This document shows positions 1 through 9,305 of a DNA stretch of 25,846 nt, piece after piece; within the stretch, counting starts at the first letter, position 1, and each line of letters begins with the position of its first letter. The position numbers and the translations under genes were made by a program. The DNA is from Reticulitermes lucifugus (Eukaryota; Arthropoda; Insecta; Blattodea; Rhinotermitidae). The DNA is taken from the NCBI GenBank assembly GCA_026260175.1, contig JAKCWW010008434.1, positions 1 to 25,846 on the forward strand, in the 5' to 3' direction. Below the pieces are notes generated by a model. That model worked only from the letters and a program-made list of their open reading frames with translations, had not been told where the DNA came from and made no database searches.

Positions 1-56
1 TTTAATTTTATTAATTTATTATTCAAAATTCTAATGTACTAGTCATCAGCTGATTT

Positions 57-199
57 CAGTGGCGGATTTTGACTGCAGGGTAAATCACGTAAAACCCTTG
101 ATATCACCGTATGTACAAAATCAGTGTTTTTTTAAATTTCAGTTTTGGGGTGTTTGGGGGGGGCTGCAGCCTGGTAGCCCCCCCTTGGGTGCGCCCCTG
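57..199. mobile_element. Possible hAT-like MITE
   Basis: The segment opens with CAGTGGCGGA and closes with the reverse complement of CAGGGGCGCA, giving 8 of 10 matching bases as terminal inverted repeats of the CAG(T/G)GGCG type seen in hAT-superfamily elements. The flanking octamers (GCTGATTT on the left, TCTGACAC on the right) agree at only 4 of 8 positions, so the target duplication is unconvincing. A G-run followed by a CTGCAG and a C-run near the right end could form a hairpin. There is no coding capacity. The superfamily assignment is an inference from the termini alone. Confidence 0.4.
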
Positions 200-2629
200 T
201 CTGACACATTTGTTCCATAAAACATTATATTAATCACTGTCTGTTACTGTTTGACCTTGAAAAGTTGGCATCTTGATTTTCCACGTATTTTACCATATGA
301 CAACTTACCCCGTGTGTGGGGCAGGTTGGCACACGTGCAGAGGTTAGGGCAAAAGCCTCTCCCTCCTATTCCTTANGAATAGCGTCAAATTTGTGTAGGT
401 CAGATTGTAGCCCAAGAGTGTTGCTAACCATACGTGCCGTTACATTCAACTTAATATGTACAGGGAAAATGTGAAAAATTATAAAGTGAAAAGTGTGCCA
501 ACTATCCCCCCTCTCCCCTATCATCTTAACTGACCAAACATTTCCAAGGCTACAATGGAATACGAATTTTTTCATCGCGTTTATATTATGTTGACAAAGG
601 GATCTAATGTAAGGCAACTCATCCAGATCAAGCCGTCAAACACTACTCCCTTATGGTCACTTTTAATGTTACACTTCGACCTTATTATTTTCTTTCAACA
701 TTTCATCCAACACCCATGCCTAAACACCATACGTGTCCCTGGATTCACCCAACATTAAATTTCTAGCTGTAAAAATCTTAAAAATCAGGTTTTAAACGGC
801 GATCAGTTCGACGAACCATGAAATAAGAAATGAACCCACTAAATGTCACGTAATATCGTACCATATTTCCAACTACCTATTTCCTTAAGGTTTTACAATG
901 AAGACCAAGAAACGTGCACAATGTCGCTGCAAATTAATCATTTTATGTGATCACACCAAAACAATTTGATGCAATTTATGAAGTTATTCATATTTAACTG
1001 TCTCCAGCCTCCCGTTATTTCCTCGTGCTTAGATTCAAATATTCTCCTCAGGTTTCTCGTCTCAAGTATTCTAAATCTGTGTTCCTTCCCAGATGTGAAG
1101 GATCAAGTTTCACACCCACGCACGTGGAACGTCACAGGCTTGCAGTCAGCAGTCCTACTTCCTATTCTAGCGATTCATGATTCCAGGCTTTTGGCACTAT
1201 ATGAATGTACGAGCCGACTGAAGACAACAATATCTAATGTAAAACTTAAGTACTCGTATTTCCTACCCTGTACTTTACATTTGCTCCCTGCTGATGAATA
1301 TTACCTACACCACAAGAAATTCATTTTATGTACATAGACAACAAGGACAATTACTTAATTTTTAAAATATTCTACAAAGTTCTGTTTTATTTACCACAAA
1401 TTGCCGAGTATCTCATAATTTTATATTTTTCTATTCAAGTAATGCTTTACTTTACTTTAAACATGTGCTACATTTAAGTGCCCACCCCTCCTTTGTTTTC
1501 CATAATATAGTACCGCTTACGTTGCTCTTCACTGTAGCATGGCGAGTACGTACACAATACAATCTGTAAGCTTATTTACTGACATGTTCTTAGGTAGTCA
1601 CTTATTTTAGTGTGAGAACAGATATATTTAAAAGATTTGCGGGCGAAGGGGTAGGGAGTGCTGGAGGTCAAACAATTAACTTTTAGAAATTATAAAATGA
1701 AAGATTCTTATGTATTGTCAATTACAATTGTAAACCATGAGAACTGGGGTAAGCAAAACAGTCATATACTAAATAACAAGAAAGTAACTAAACACTTTAA
1801 TTCTTCGGCTAAGTAAATTCCCTAAGTTGTTTTTTAGTTTCCTTATGTAACATAATTGCACTGAGCATTCCGAAGTTTCAAGTCTACTGGGATGCTGAAC
1901 TGTGTCAACTGGCAAATAGTTACGGACACTTCGAAGGCACTGTGACAGTCGACACAGTGTAACATAACACAAGAACTGAATCCCTAGCAACACCGCTGGA
2001 AAACAAAAACTCAAATCTCGCAAGGGGATATTCCCCTTGACTCTCACCAAAGTATTTTAGAGGTGCACAGTGGAGTAAATTTCGACAAAAGAAAGGACCA
2101 CTCACGGCTGTCCTATAAATTATTATAGAAATTACGTAACTCCTCCCGACATTCCTGAACCGACAAGAAGCACGAATTACACTCAGAAGGCACAAGATAA
2201 AGGATTCACTTGGTGTCTGCATGTCTGATTGGTTTAATAATCACGCCTCACGTGTCAAATGCTGAGCCGGCACTGTTTCGATTTCCCTTCTTGAGGTAGG
2301 ATGTGACCGACAAGAGCCACGTTTGTTTAGACGTTATCATACCGCCCTACGCGACAAGCTTTGTTTTATGTGCATATCTAGCATGTGTCCGTGTAACTCA
2401 TCCGTAATGACAAAAGATGAAGACCAGGGACAAAGAGGGTGAGGACGAAGCTATTTCGACGTGATCGCCGGACAGATGATGAATTTTACGAGTTATAAAA
2501 CGCAAAGTGTTTGGTGTTGTCAGTTAGTCTAATCTGGGGAATACCTAGAAACGTAACTAAACAACAAAGTCCTTCTAGAGAAACTAGCAGTTAGTCATTT
2601 AGTCAAGAAATTTCCCGCATATTACCTAG
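200..2629. other. No recognisable gene
   Basis: This stretch holds only short open frames (the longest is a plus-strand frame at 966-1337, 123 codons) with no motif, domain or gene-like composition that I recognise. I see no convincing repeat family here except the small inverted repeat at 301-328. It also contains a single ambiguous base (n at 376). It is most simply read as intergenic or intronic DNA. Confidence 0.5.
301..328. repeat. Short imperfect inverted repeat
   Basis: CAACTTACCCC pairs with GGGGCAGGTTG across a six-base GTGTGT loop. Ten of eleven pairs are complementary if one G-T wobble is allowed. Related CCAACT/CCCC strings occur again near 498-512, so this may be a scrap of a dispersed repeat rather than a functional hairpin. 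Confidence 0.35.
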
Positions 2630-2945
2630 CCTGAAGATTTTGAAAACAATGTTAATAAGAAGGCATGAGTGGTCCATATTCTGAGCCACATGAACCCAAC
2701 CACATTATCACAAACTGTTTCTTGAACATCTGTTTTAATACTATTATCCCGCCTGCGCCTAGATCTTCCAACTGGTTTCTTTCTTTTATAGTCTACTTTC
2801 AGGCACGCATTTTTGATCCAAATCCACTTCATGCCCGTCCCATCTCATTCTACCCCATTTAATTTCCTAGACATATCTGCTGAAGGGTACAAACTACCAA
2901 GCTCCTCGGTGAAAATTTTCTTCAACCTCCGGGTTACTACCTGCT
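2630..2945 (-). pseudogene. RTE-like LINE remnant (RT C-terminus)
   Basis: Read on the minus strand, this carries the C-terminal part of an insect endonuclease/reverse-transcriptase LINE ORF, broken across three frames. In order it shows KIFTEELGSLYPS (family form: NEELHxLYSS), then RMRWDGH (family RMRWAGH), then KKPVGRSRRRRDNSIKTD (family KRPLGRPRRRWEDNIKMD), then a degraded VGFMWLRIW (family VDWIxLAQDRDRW). Frameshifts lie near 2860 and near 2840. Upstream RT and endonuclease domains are missing, so the copy is 5'-truncated and dead. The family consensus is recalled from memory, but the order and spacing of four separate motifs make the call fairly secure. Confidence 0.7.
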
Positions 2946-3053
2946 TCTTAGAGTCAAATATATTGTCCTCACCCAAATCAGTTGGTTTAATTGCTTGAGA
3001 GTGGCATGTGAGCCAATCACCGGCGAGTACTAATAAGGATAGAAAGTCTGGAT

Positions 3054-3071
3054 AATTCAATTCAATTCAAT
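3054..3071 (-). repeat. Pentanucleotide LINE 3' tail
   Basis: Three and a half perfect units of AATTC on the plus strand (GAATT on the minus strand) sit exactly where the LINE 3' untranslated region ends. Several non-LTR clades end in short tandem repeats instead of poly(A), and this appears to be such a tail. It fixes the 3' boundary of the element. Confidence 0.65.
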
Positions 3072-3348
3072 GGGTATTTATTAACGTGCAGACTTAACAG
3101 CATAAGTGCCAATTACAAGCCAGCATAAAAGCACAAATAAAATACAAAACAGTACAAATACACAAGACAAAACAATAAAGAAACAAAACAAATATGTAGT
3201 AAAGCAATATAAAATAAGTACTGGGGCAGAAATCCAATACATGACAGAACATAATGACTTGGTTTAAAAATGTCTCAGTGACCGAACTACAGCGTAGGGT
3301 TCAAGATTTACATTAATAACAAGTCATTAATCAAAACAGACCTACCAT

Positions 3349-3744
3349 TCAATATACAAGTATCCTACTGATGGCATTAGCCGCCGAAGTGCATCTAGCG
3401 GAAGGGCAGTTGCGACGGTTTAAGTCAACATGAAACAGTTTAATATCTCTGAAATTTCGATTCGGCACACGAAGGCCGACAGTTTCCAAAACGGTAGGGC
3501 AAAATTTTGAACCATTGTAAACATTAAGTAAAAAAGGGGCGTCTAAGTGGTACCTACGATCACTTAAAGTATGAAATTTCAAGTAATTTAAAACATTAGT
3601 ATAACTGTAGGGTAAGTTACTGAAAAAACGACGATGACAAAGAAATACAAACTTGCGCTGGATGCGCTCAAGCTTACTGGCATCAGTAGGAGTAATGGAA
3701 TTCCACGCAACAGAGGCATATTCTAACTTACGTCTAACTAATGT
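3349..3744 (-). pseudogene. LINE ORF2 C-terminus
   Basis: A single uninterrupted minus-strand frame runs from 3744 to a TGA at 3349-3351. The frame is closed upstream by an in-frame TGA (3745-3747), exactly where similarity to the family ends. Recognisable blocks are VRRKLEYASVAWNSITPTD, KLERIQRKFVFLCHRRFF, the LDAPFLLNVYNGSKFCP segment, VLETVGLRVPNRNFRDI and NCPSARCTSAAN. These correspond to the region after the reverse-transcriptase fingers and palm in insect Jockey/CR1-type ORF2 proteins. The usual length of such an ORF2 is several hundred residues, so only the tail survives. It is notable that the surviving part has no frameshift or stop, unlike the other LINE remnants in the window. That suggests a younger insertion. 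Confidence 0.75.
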
Positions 3745-3795
3745 TCAATACAACATCAAGAGGCTCTGCAGAGAGGAAAAAGTTACTGACCTAAT

Positions 3796-3823
3796 TAATA
3801 ATAATAATAATAATAATAATAAT
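3796..3823. repeat. (TAA)n microsatellite
   Basis: About nine perfect TAA units in a row. They lie about 50 bp beyond the truncated 5' end of the LINE at 3054-3748. Probably ordinary simple-sequence expansion. Confidence 0.95.
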
Positions 3824-3829
3824 GGAAGA

Positions 3830-4705
3830 AATGAAAAGGATCACGTTTAGTGCTTTTCTTCTTACCATTTAAGAAAGTCTGTTTCTGTACAATAAAATTG
3901 AACATTAGGTGATATTAATACTTTCAATTTATACTCCAAAAATAAGTATCAGCCGTTATAAAAAATACGACACTACAAATTACATTTGTATTTGTAAAAT
4001 AAGCCAGCAAATAATATTACTTATGAATGGGACAGAAAGTGTAGAAAAAGAAAATTTTACATTGAACATTTCCATCAAAGGCCAAAATCGTATACTTGGG
4101 TATATATGTTTAATAACTTGGAACGTGTCTGGCAGATGAGCAGTTGGATTAGACAGGTACAAGCTCAGTGCGAAATGAAGCAATGTTTGTTACAGGACAA
4201 TACAAACGATGCATGAAAGAAATTATGGCATGCCAATTTAAGAGCGCAGAATGGCAGAGCAATAATGGCCAACGGCCAAATTAATTGCGCACCATATAAA
4301 ATGAAAAATGTAAATTTGTCTCTGAGACGTGCATAGTATTGAGAGGAAAAATCAGGTCTTTCTCCATGGTTTTGCTCAATAGACCAAGTAGATATACCTG
4401 CCTCAGGGTGAATTTAACAGGCAAATTTCAAAGGAATGTGAAGCAATTCACCCATTACTTCCTGAAAGAAAGAATATAAATTTTTACTTCAATTTTACAA
4501 AAATGTATACGTGTGTCTATTTATGTCTTAGGTGATTTTTAAACTTCTTACCAGGTGCAGCAATCCTGTCGTTACAATCTATAAAAAAATTTGAATACTT
4601 TACCACGCTTTTAATCTAACTTGCTCCTAAATTTTAAAAGCAATATAATTTAAAAGATCCAAATCTCAGACGGAAGCCATGGCCTTCTGTGGTCAAAATC
4701 ATTTT
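3830..4705. other. No recognisable gene
   Basis: AT-rich sequence with short, overlapping open frames on both strands and no motif or repeat family that I recognise. The right-hand part may contain further decayed LINE sequence preceding the remnant that starts near 4711, but similarity is too weak to extend it. Confidence 0.4.
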
Positions 4706-4710
4706 CGCTT

Positions 4711-5215
4711 AAAGTTTCTATCATAAAGAAGTCACTGAACAAACTAACAACTTTAATTACTTAGGACACAATATCTCCTACTGCTGTAAAGATGATGTCA
4801 ACACTAATCTTAGGATACTTCAGGAAATTTGTAGAACTATTTTAAAAGCACTTACTCGTATATCAAAAGCACTAAAATCAACACAACTGAAACCCTATAA
4901 AATAATGGCTGTTCGAATTTTAATGTACATCTGTGAAATCTGGACATAAGTAGAATGGACGAAAAACAAAAACGGCAGACATGAAATTCGTGGGAAGCTT
5001 GCGGGCTACAAATTAATCGATGATAAATATAATACTGATATCTGATTATAAATAAACACATAACACGTCGGTAATAAAACATTACTAGGAAAGCGACTGG
5101 TGTGAACATATCTCAAGGATGAAAGAGAGACGCCTTCCGTATATACTTCTATAATCTAAACCTACAGGCCAATACAACGGAGGCCGTCCTAAACTCGGAT
5201 GGATGGATGGGTGGG
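4711..5215 (+). pseudogene. RTE-like LINE remnant (RT C-terminus)
   Basis: The plus-strand frame from about 4711 reads YHKEVTEQTNNFNYLGHNIS, matching the NFNYLGxxIS motif at the end of the palm/thumb region of RTE-like reverse transcriptases. It continues through LKPYKIMAVRILMYICEIWT (family: FYKVMAVPxLLYGSExWT) and is then stopped by TAA at 4947-4949. After the stop it resumes with KLAGYKLID (family VAGYRLLD). A further frame near 5105-5210 gives MKERRLPYILL and GRPKLGW, equivalent to the basic GRPRKRW tail. The right end runs into a GGAT-type microsatellite. The 5' portion and endonuclease domain are absent. Motifs appear in the expected order, so the identity is well supported, but the exact LINE subfamily is not. 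Confidence 0.75.
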
Positions 5216-5219
5216 TGGT
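5197..5219 (+). repeat. (GGAT)n/(GGGT)n tract at LINE end
   Basis: Short run of GGAT units changing into GGGT units, at the position where the LINE coding remnant ends. It may be the microsatellite-like 3' tail of that element or a decayed coding tract (the Gly-Arg-Pro-rich tail). I cannot separate the two from sequence alone. Confidence 0.6.
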
Positions 5220-6279
5220 TGAATGATATCCACTGAAGACGTAGCAGGCCAAAAAGCTTATGGTGATCTTAACAAAGCAACGTGCATTTCAGTCCCTTTT
5301 ATTAGATTAGTGTTTTAACTGATCCTTACTTCTTATCTTTTCCGCGCAATCAGTAGGTTTCTATTTTTATTGTTTTAACGTCTCGATATGAAGGTAAGAG
5401 GATCAGCTGCTAGCTTGTACAGTGGACAGCAAGGCTTATCTCAGGGAATATTACGTGGTAGGCGTGTTGGCGATGGACGTACAACTCTTAATTTTAAGTT
5501 ACCAGCAATTCTAACACTCACACCGAAGGAAACAAGTCAGTAAAAACTAATCAGGTGATATGAACGCTGATATATTTGACAAAACATCGAACCACAATAC
5601 AATTTGTTCACAATCTACAACAACTTCCACTCTAAAGTCTGTATCGCCTTACTGACCAGCTATCGGTTGGGGCGCAACTGTTTGAATTCTCTCTCTCTCT
5701 CTACTTCCCAGCGTTCTGTGAGTAACCTCTCACGGCTAGCACGCTGCTTGATAACTGACTTATTTGAATCCCCGTCCCCCTCATATCCTAAGCTGCCTAC
5801 ACTCCAACTAACTACTTCCACCCTACCTCGAAAAGTGCAATATAATCGGTTATAGTGTGACTATGCATGAGGGCCACTTCATCACTGCACTGGACAGTTT
5901 ATTTGCCAAAATAAACTTTTACTTGTTGCCAATATATTCATTCCTTGAATAATTTTTATGAAATTCAATTTGCAAAACTACTGTTACGACACATGAGTTT
6001 CAATCACTTTATTAAGCGTCATTTAAGGGTGCTTTTAAACATTTCTAACTAGGTGTAACTCTGTAAGTTCTTCTGTACAAGCACTTTGTAACAAACCTTT
6101 AAGAAAGAAAAACTGAAGCTAACATACTTCTCAGGACATATACACATAAATTGGAGGACAATATTAAAATAGTTCCTATATAGGCCTACTGGGTGTGAGG
6201 ATGTGCCTTTGGTTCATCTGGCTCAGAGTATAATACAGTGGCTGGTTTTGTGCACATGGTAATAAACTTTTTATTTCTA
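5220..6279. other. No recognisable gene; (CT)n tract
   Basis: No supported coding sequence. The only clear structure is a short (CT)n run at about 5689-5702 inside a plus-strand open frame of 83 codons (5604-5855), which looks random. Confidence 0.45.
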
Positions 6280-6432
6280 TAAGACACACCACACTCGGTA
6301 GGACTTCTCTGGACGAGTATCAGTCCGTCGCAGAGACAGACATACATGCCTCCAGCGGGTTTCGAACCCACAATCCCAGCAAGCGAACGGCCGTAAACCC
6401 ACGCCTTTGACCGCGCGGTCACTGGGATCTGC
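6280..6432 (-). mobile_element. tRNA-Leu-derived SINE (family A), copy 1
   Basis: On the minus strand this starts with GATCCCAGTGACCGCGCGG, continues through GTCAAAGGCGTGGGTTTACG and a box B-like GGTTTCGAAACC variant (GGGTTCGAAACCC), and ends in the body motif CCTACCGAGTGTGGTGTGTC. It aligns along its whole length with the copies at 6627-6886, 10566-10820 and 15021-15304. The usual 3' tail (GAGGCC...GCCAT) is missing, so the copy is 3'-truncated or rearranged. No clear target duplication was found. It lies about 195 bp from copy 2 in opposite orientation. Confidence 0.85.
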
Positions 6433-6611
6433 AAGCATGTGGATATAGCAGCCTGAAATAAACAAAGTCACGTGACCGGAGGTAGCGTTATATCAACAAA
6501 CCTTAGGTAAAACTGCTTATAGTGACGTCATATGTAAATAATCCCCGACCCCCACAGAGGTCTAACTTGTTATAAGGACGCAAATTGATCTAATTAGTAA
6601 CTAAATTAAGC

Positions 6612-6626
6612 ATCTGGGTATTGTTT
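6612..6626 (+). repeat. Left target-site duplication of SINE copy 2
   Basis: ATCTGGGTATTGTTT is repeated perfectly at 6887-6901, immediately after the A-run of the SINE. The 15-bp length is typical of target-primed insertion. Confidence 0.93.
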
Positions 6627-6886
6627 GCCGATCCCAGTGGCCGTGCGGTCTAAGGCGTGGGTCTACGGCCGCTCGATTACTGGGATTGTGGGTTCGAATC
6701 CCGCAGGGGGCATGGATGTCTGTCTCTTGTAAGTGCTGTGTGTTATCAGGCAAAGGTCTCTGTGACGGGCTGATCACACATCCAGAGGAGTCCTACCGAG
6801 TGTGGTGTGTCTAAAGTGCGTGATGGCGAAACCTCGAAAAATGAGGCCTAGGACCCCTAGAGGCTGTCGAGCCATAGGGAAAAAAA
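6627..6886 (+). mobile_element. tRNA-Leu-derived SINE (family A), full-length copy 2
   Basis: This is the best-preserved SINE in the window. The head resembles a tRNA-Leu gene: TGGCCGTGCGGTCTAAGGCG carries the pol III A box and GGTTCGAATCC is a canonical B box. A tRNA-unrelated body follows, including CCTACCGAGTGTGGTGTGTC, then a conserved 3' tail (CTCGAAAAATGAGGCC... ending GTCGAGCCATAGGG) and a short A-run. The 260-bp body is bounded on both sides by the same 15 bases, a hallmark of LINE-mediated retrotransposition. The element is non-coding, and any frame across it is incidental. Confidence 0.93.
6638..6701 (+). promoter_or_regulatory. Internal RNA polymerase III promoter of SINE copy 2
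   Basis: A box TGGCCGTGCGG at 6638-6648 and B box GGTTCGAATCC at 6691-6701, with a spacing of about 42 bp between them. Both match tRNA-gene consensus closely, so the copy could in principle still be transcribed by RNA polymerase III. Actual activity is not shown by sequence. Confidence 0.8.
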
Positions 6887-6901
6887 ATCTGGGTATTGTT
6901 T
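6887..6901 (+). repeat. Right target-site duplication of SINE copy 2
   Basis: Perfect 15-base copy of 6612-6626. Its first A overlaps the SINE A-tail, so the boundary is uncertain by about one base. Confidence 0.93.
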
Positions 6902-6954
6902 TACTTGATTAAATCCTATAAAATGACGTAATTAAATGCCCACTCCCTCAAAGT

Positions 6955-7240
6955 TCAACAACCTAAACACAAACATACCTAGTTACCAGACTGTATGTTG
7001 TTATGTCCTTTCAGAAAGCCTGACGCCTCCCATGTTTACCTTCCCAACCTTTTTAAACACCCAGACAGCCTGGTACCTTCCCAACCTACACGTAAACAAA
7101 CCTAGCTAGCATACTCTAAGGTGCCATGTCCTCCTGTAACCAAAACAAATTTTGCCATTGTGAATTTCCCGTACAGCCTAACGCCTTACGCCGTCGTTTT
7201 TTAATTACGAGACACTACGGTGTTATATCCTTCCGCAACA
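6955..7240 (+). repeat. Diverged tandem repeat array I (~100-125 bp unit)
   Basis: The segment starting CAACCTAAACACAAACATACC near 6957 recurs as CAACCTACACGTAAACAAACC near 7082, with related following sequence (ATGTCCTTTCAG at 7003, ATGTCCTCCTGTAAC at 7126). A third, poorer version (ATATCCTTCCGCAAC) follows at 7225. Spacings between the shared points are 123 and 99 bp. The copies are well diverged, so this is an old duplication. Confidence 0.6.
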
Positions 7241-7247
7241 AAAACAT

Positions 7248-7545
7248 AAGTATTGGTGCCATTTTTAGCCTCTGATACAGTCCGCGAGTTGTGAATTTTA
7301 CTATTTATGAATTGGACTACGTAACCAATATTTAGCCTAAGACTATTTACAAATTGTAATCTATGCTAGACAATATGGCGGTTTATTTTAAATATTGGCG
7401 CCATTTTTAAACTTTGATATAGCTCGCCAGTCTTTAATTTTACTGTTACAGAATTTGCCTATATTTGGAACCAGAAATTAGCATAAGGCTACTAAAAATT
7501 TTTAATTTTTCTGCTACACAATATGGCTGTTTATTTTAAATATGG
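7248..7545 (+). repeat. Diverged tandem repeat array II (~145 bp unit)
   Basis: Two consecutive units begin AAGTATTGGTGCCATTTTTA (7248) and AAATATTGGCGCCATTTTTA (7390) and end with CAATATGGCGGTTTATTTT and CAATATGGCTGTTTATTTT. A third unit starts AAATATGGCGGCC (7538) and breaks off. The period is 142-148 bp. No coding sequence was seen. It directly follows array I, and the two could be parts of one composite element or satellite-like block. Confidence 0.7.
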
Positions 7546-7813
7546 CGGCCTTACGTAACTTCCGGTAACAGAAGTTTTGAATTTATTGTTTGAGCCTGCG
7601 ATACCTGCTCTTTTTTACTACTATTTACAAAAGCTTAAGGTTGACTAAAGCACGTCATTGATATTTGCTGCGTAGGTAGGTAACCGCTTGGAAAGGGCTG
7701 GCTGAACGGTAATACACTGGGCTCAGATCCAAAAATTGTGTTATTTCTCGTCAAATATGAATCATATAAGAAATTAGGTTAAACCTGTAGATCCTTAAGA
7801 CACCTAAGCAGGA

Positions 7814-8025
7814 TTGCTCAAAAGTCAGTTAATCGATTATTAAAAAGTACATTAAAATGCGTTATACGTTCCTTTATTGGGTACTGAATTTACAAAAATT
7901 GTTCGAAATGAGATTCACCACCTTCAGTTCACAACTCACAACGCTGTTGTTATTTGCAAAAGTGTCAAATTGACAAAGTATTATAGAGTACACGTTACTA
8001 ACCAACTTGCATGACTTTTGAGCAA
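7814..8025. mobile_element. Short TIR element, possibly Tc1/mariner-derived
   Basis: A perfect 14-bp inverted repeat bounds this 212-bp segment: TTGCTCAAAAGTCA at 7814-7827 and its reverse complement at 8012-8025. On the minus strand near 7905 a short frame reads GGESHFEQFL followed by a stop. This resembles the GGHFEHLL-type C-terminus that I recall from some IS630/Tc1/mariner-like transposases, which would make this an internally deleted derivative that kept its 3' end. That reading is an inference from about ten residues. I see no clear TA or longer target duplication. Confidence 0.5.
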
Positions 8026-8182
8026 CTTTTCATTTTTAATTAACAGCCAACTTCCTGTGCTGTCAGTAAGTTCTGAGAAATCAACAAAAACTTCTCAAAG
8101 GACCGATAGCGTCGGTAAGGAATATAAGTCCGAATTTTCACAGAATACCTCGGTCTCCATTATCTCGAATGGGGCAACTAGG

Positions 8183-8452
8183 AAGGTAAGCTATCTGTGT
8201 CCACACCATGAAGCCGTATAGAAAGAGAAGAGGTGCAGTCCCATTCATTCTTAACCTCCGCACCAGACGGAGGTAAGCAGTCAACTTCTCGCCCCTACCG
8301 CTTTAGCCACGGGAAGGAACCACGGCACCAATGGGATAAGAGGCTGAGAGGGCCCCAGGGCCGGTCAGGAAGCTCTGGAGAAGAGAACTATTTCCTGCCC
8401 CTGCCAAAAACTTGACCGGATCTTCCAGCCCGTCCTCGATGTAGCTGATCAC
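8183..8452 (-). mobile_element. Second tRNA-derived SINE family (B), copy 1
   Basis: The minus strand contains, in order, CTGGAAGATCCGGTCAAG (a decayed B-box region), GGCAGGGGCAGGAAATAGTT, GACCGGCCCTGGGGCCCTC, AGCCTCTTATCCCATTGGTG, the GTAAAGCGG-like block, GGTGCGGAGGTTAAGAATG and a 3' end near GATAGCTTACCTTCC. The order matches a widespread insect tRNA-derived SINE as I recall it (B box, GACAGGATTTT, CAGAACGGCCCCGAGG, CAGCCTCCTAT, AAAGGCGGCC, GCCGAGGTCATGG, GGGGATACC). The A-box end is lost or unrecognisable. Short plus-strand open frames here (8018-8415) are incidental to the repeat. Copies also lie at 11751-11885 and 24219-24346. Confidence 0.65.
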
Positions 8453-9305
8453 ACGAGAAAATTGCATTAGGCTACACTTTCTTTACATGTTTGATAACAC
8501 CGGTGATGACCGATGTGAGCTATATGTGAAGTAAGATTATATTAGACTGATTGAAATTAAGTTAGCTTGAAACATTTGATTCAGATTCGTAATACCAAAT
8601 TACATCAAAATTCATTGGGTAGTTTTGGAGATGAAATACATAAACAAGATGGCGAATAGGCAGTTGCCATTTTCCATTCATGTGCCCATTTCGGTCACTT
8701 CATAAAAATGTATAAAATTCATAGAAGGTCGTCAGTCCGCAACCCACAGATTGATAACCACAATTGCATGCATCGTGAAGGTTTTTAGTATTTTCTGTCA
8801 CACGCATCTTTACGTAATAGGAGTGAGCTAGAAAAAGCCCGCATATTCCAGTACTCGTATTCTGTATTGTTTGTTCATGGGCTAAACAGACGTTGTTAGC
8901 ATGAGTTCATCTGCACTGTAGCTCTTGAGTCACACATTGCTAATGCTCCAATAGGACAGTCCGACAACTGTTGTCACCCACAGATGACCCAAGTGGTCAC
9001 ATAAAAACAAGTCACTTGACAAGAATTATTTTCTAGCCTACGCACAAAATCGAAAACAAAATGTAAGTTGTCTCTCTGCCAACATATCAACTAAACACAA
9101 TGTTTTCGTCGCAGAGTATACGAGGTTTAAATGTAATACATGTGCTTGTGACAGAAGAGTTACCTAAGATGCAACGATATATATGGTAACGAATAACAAA
9201 AATTTCTACACGAAGAAGGTGCAATGACACTTCTCTTTCAAACCCAAATTTCTCTCTAACTTACCTGTATCACTAGAAGCGATATAGGTAAATTGCAGCA
9301 GCTTG
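8453..9305. other. No recognisable gene
   Basis: No coding region or RNA gene is supported. The string ATTCATTGGGTAGTTTTGGAG near 8611 resembles a sequence often seen at the ends of invertebrate transposons, but there is no partner repeat here to define an element. Confidence 0.4.

Larger units (their letters stand above)
3054..3748 (-). mobile_element. CR1/Jockey-like LINE, 5'-truncated 3' end
   Basis: This is the 3' part of a non-LTR retrotransposon inserted on the minus strand. It has the last ~130 codons of ORF2 (3349-3744), about 280 bp of A/T-rich 3' untranslated sequence, and a terminal microsatellite of a 5-bp unit (3054-3071). Severe 5' truncation is normal for LINE copies made by target-primed reverse transcription. 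I could not identify a target-site duplication. The copy cannot encode a functional protein. Assignment to the CR1/Jockey group rests on the recalled insect ORF2 tail consensus and on the short-repeat 3' end, and other non-LTR clades are possible. Confidence 0.75.

Noticed and set aside
6638..6710. Possible functional tRNA-Leu gene
   Set aside because: Both promoter boxes are good, but the acceptor and anticodon stems do not pair as in a tRNA, and the sequence continues into a repeated SINE body with a target duplication.
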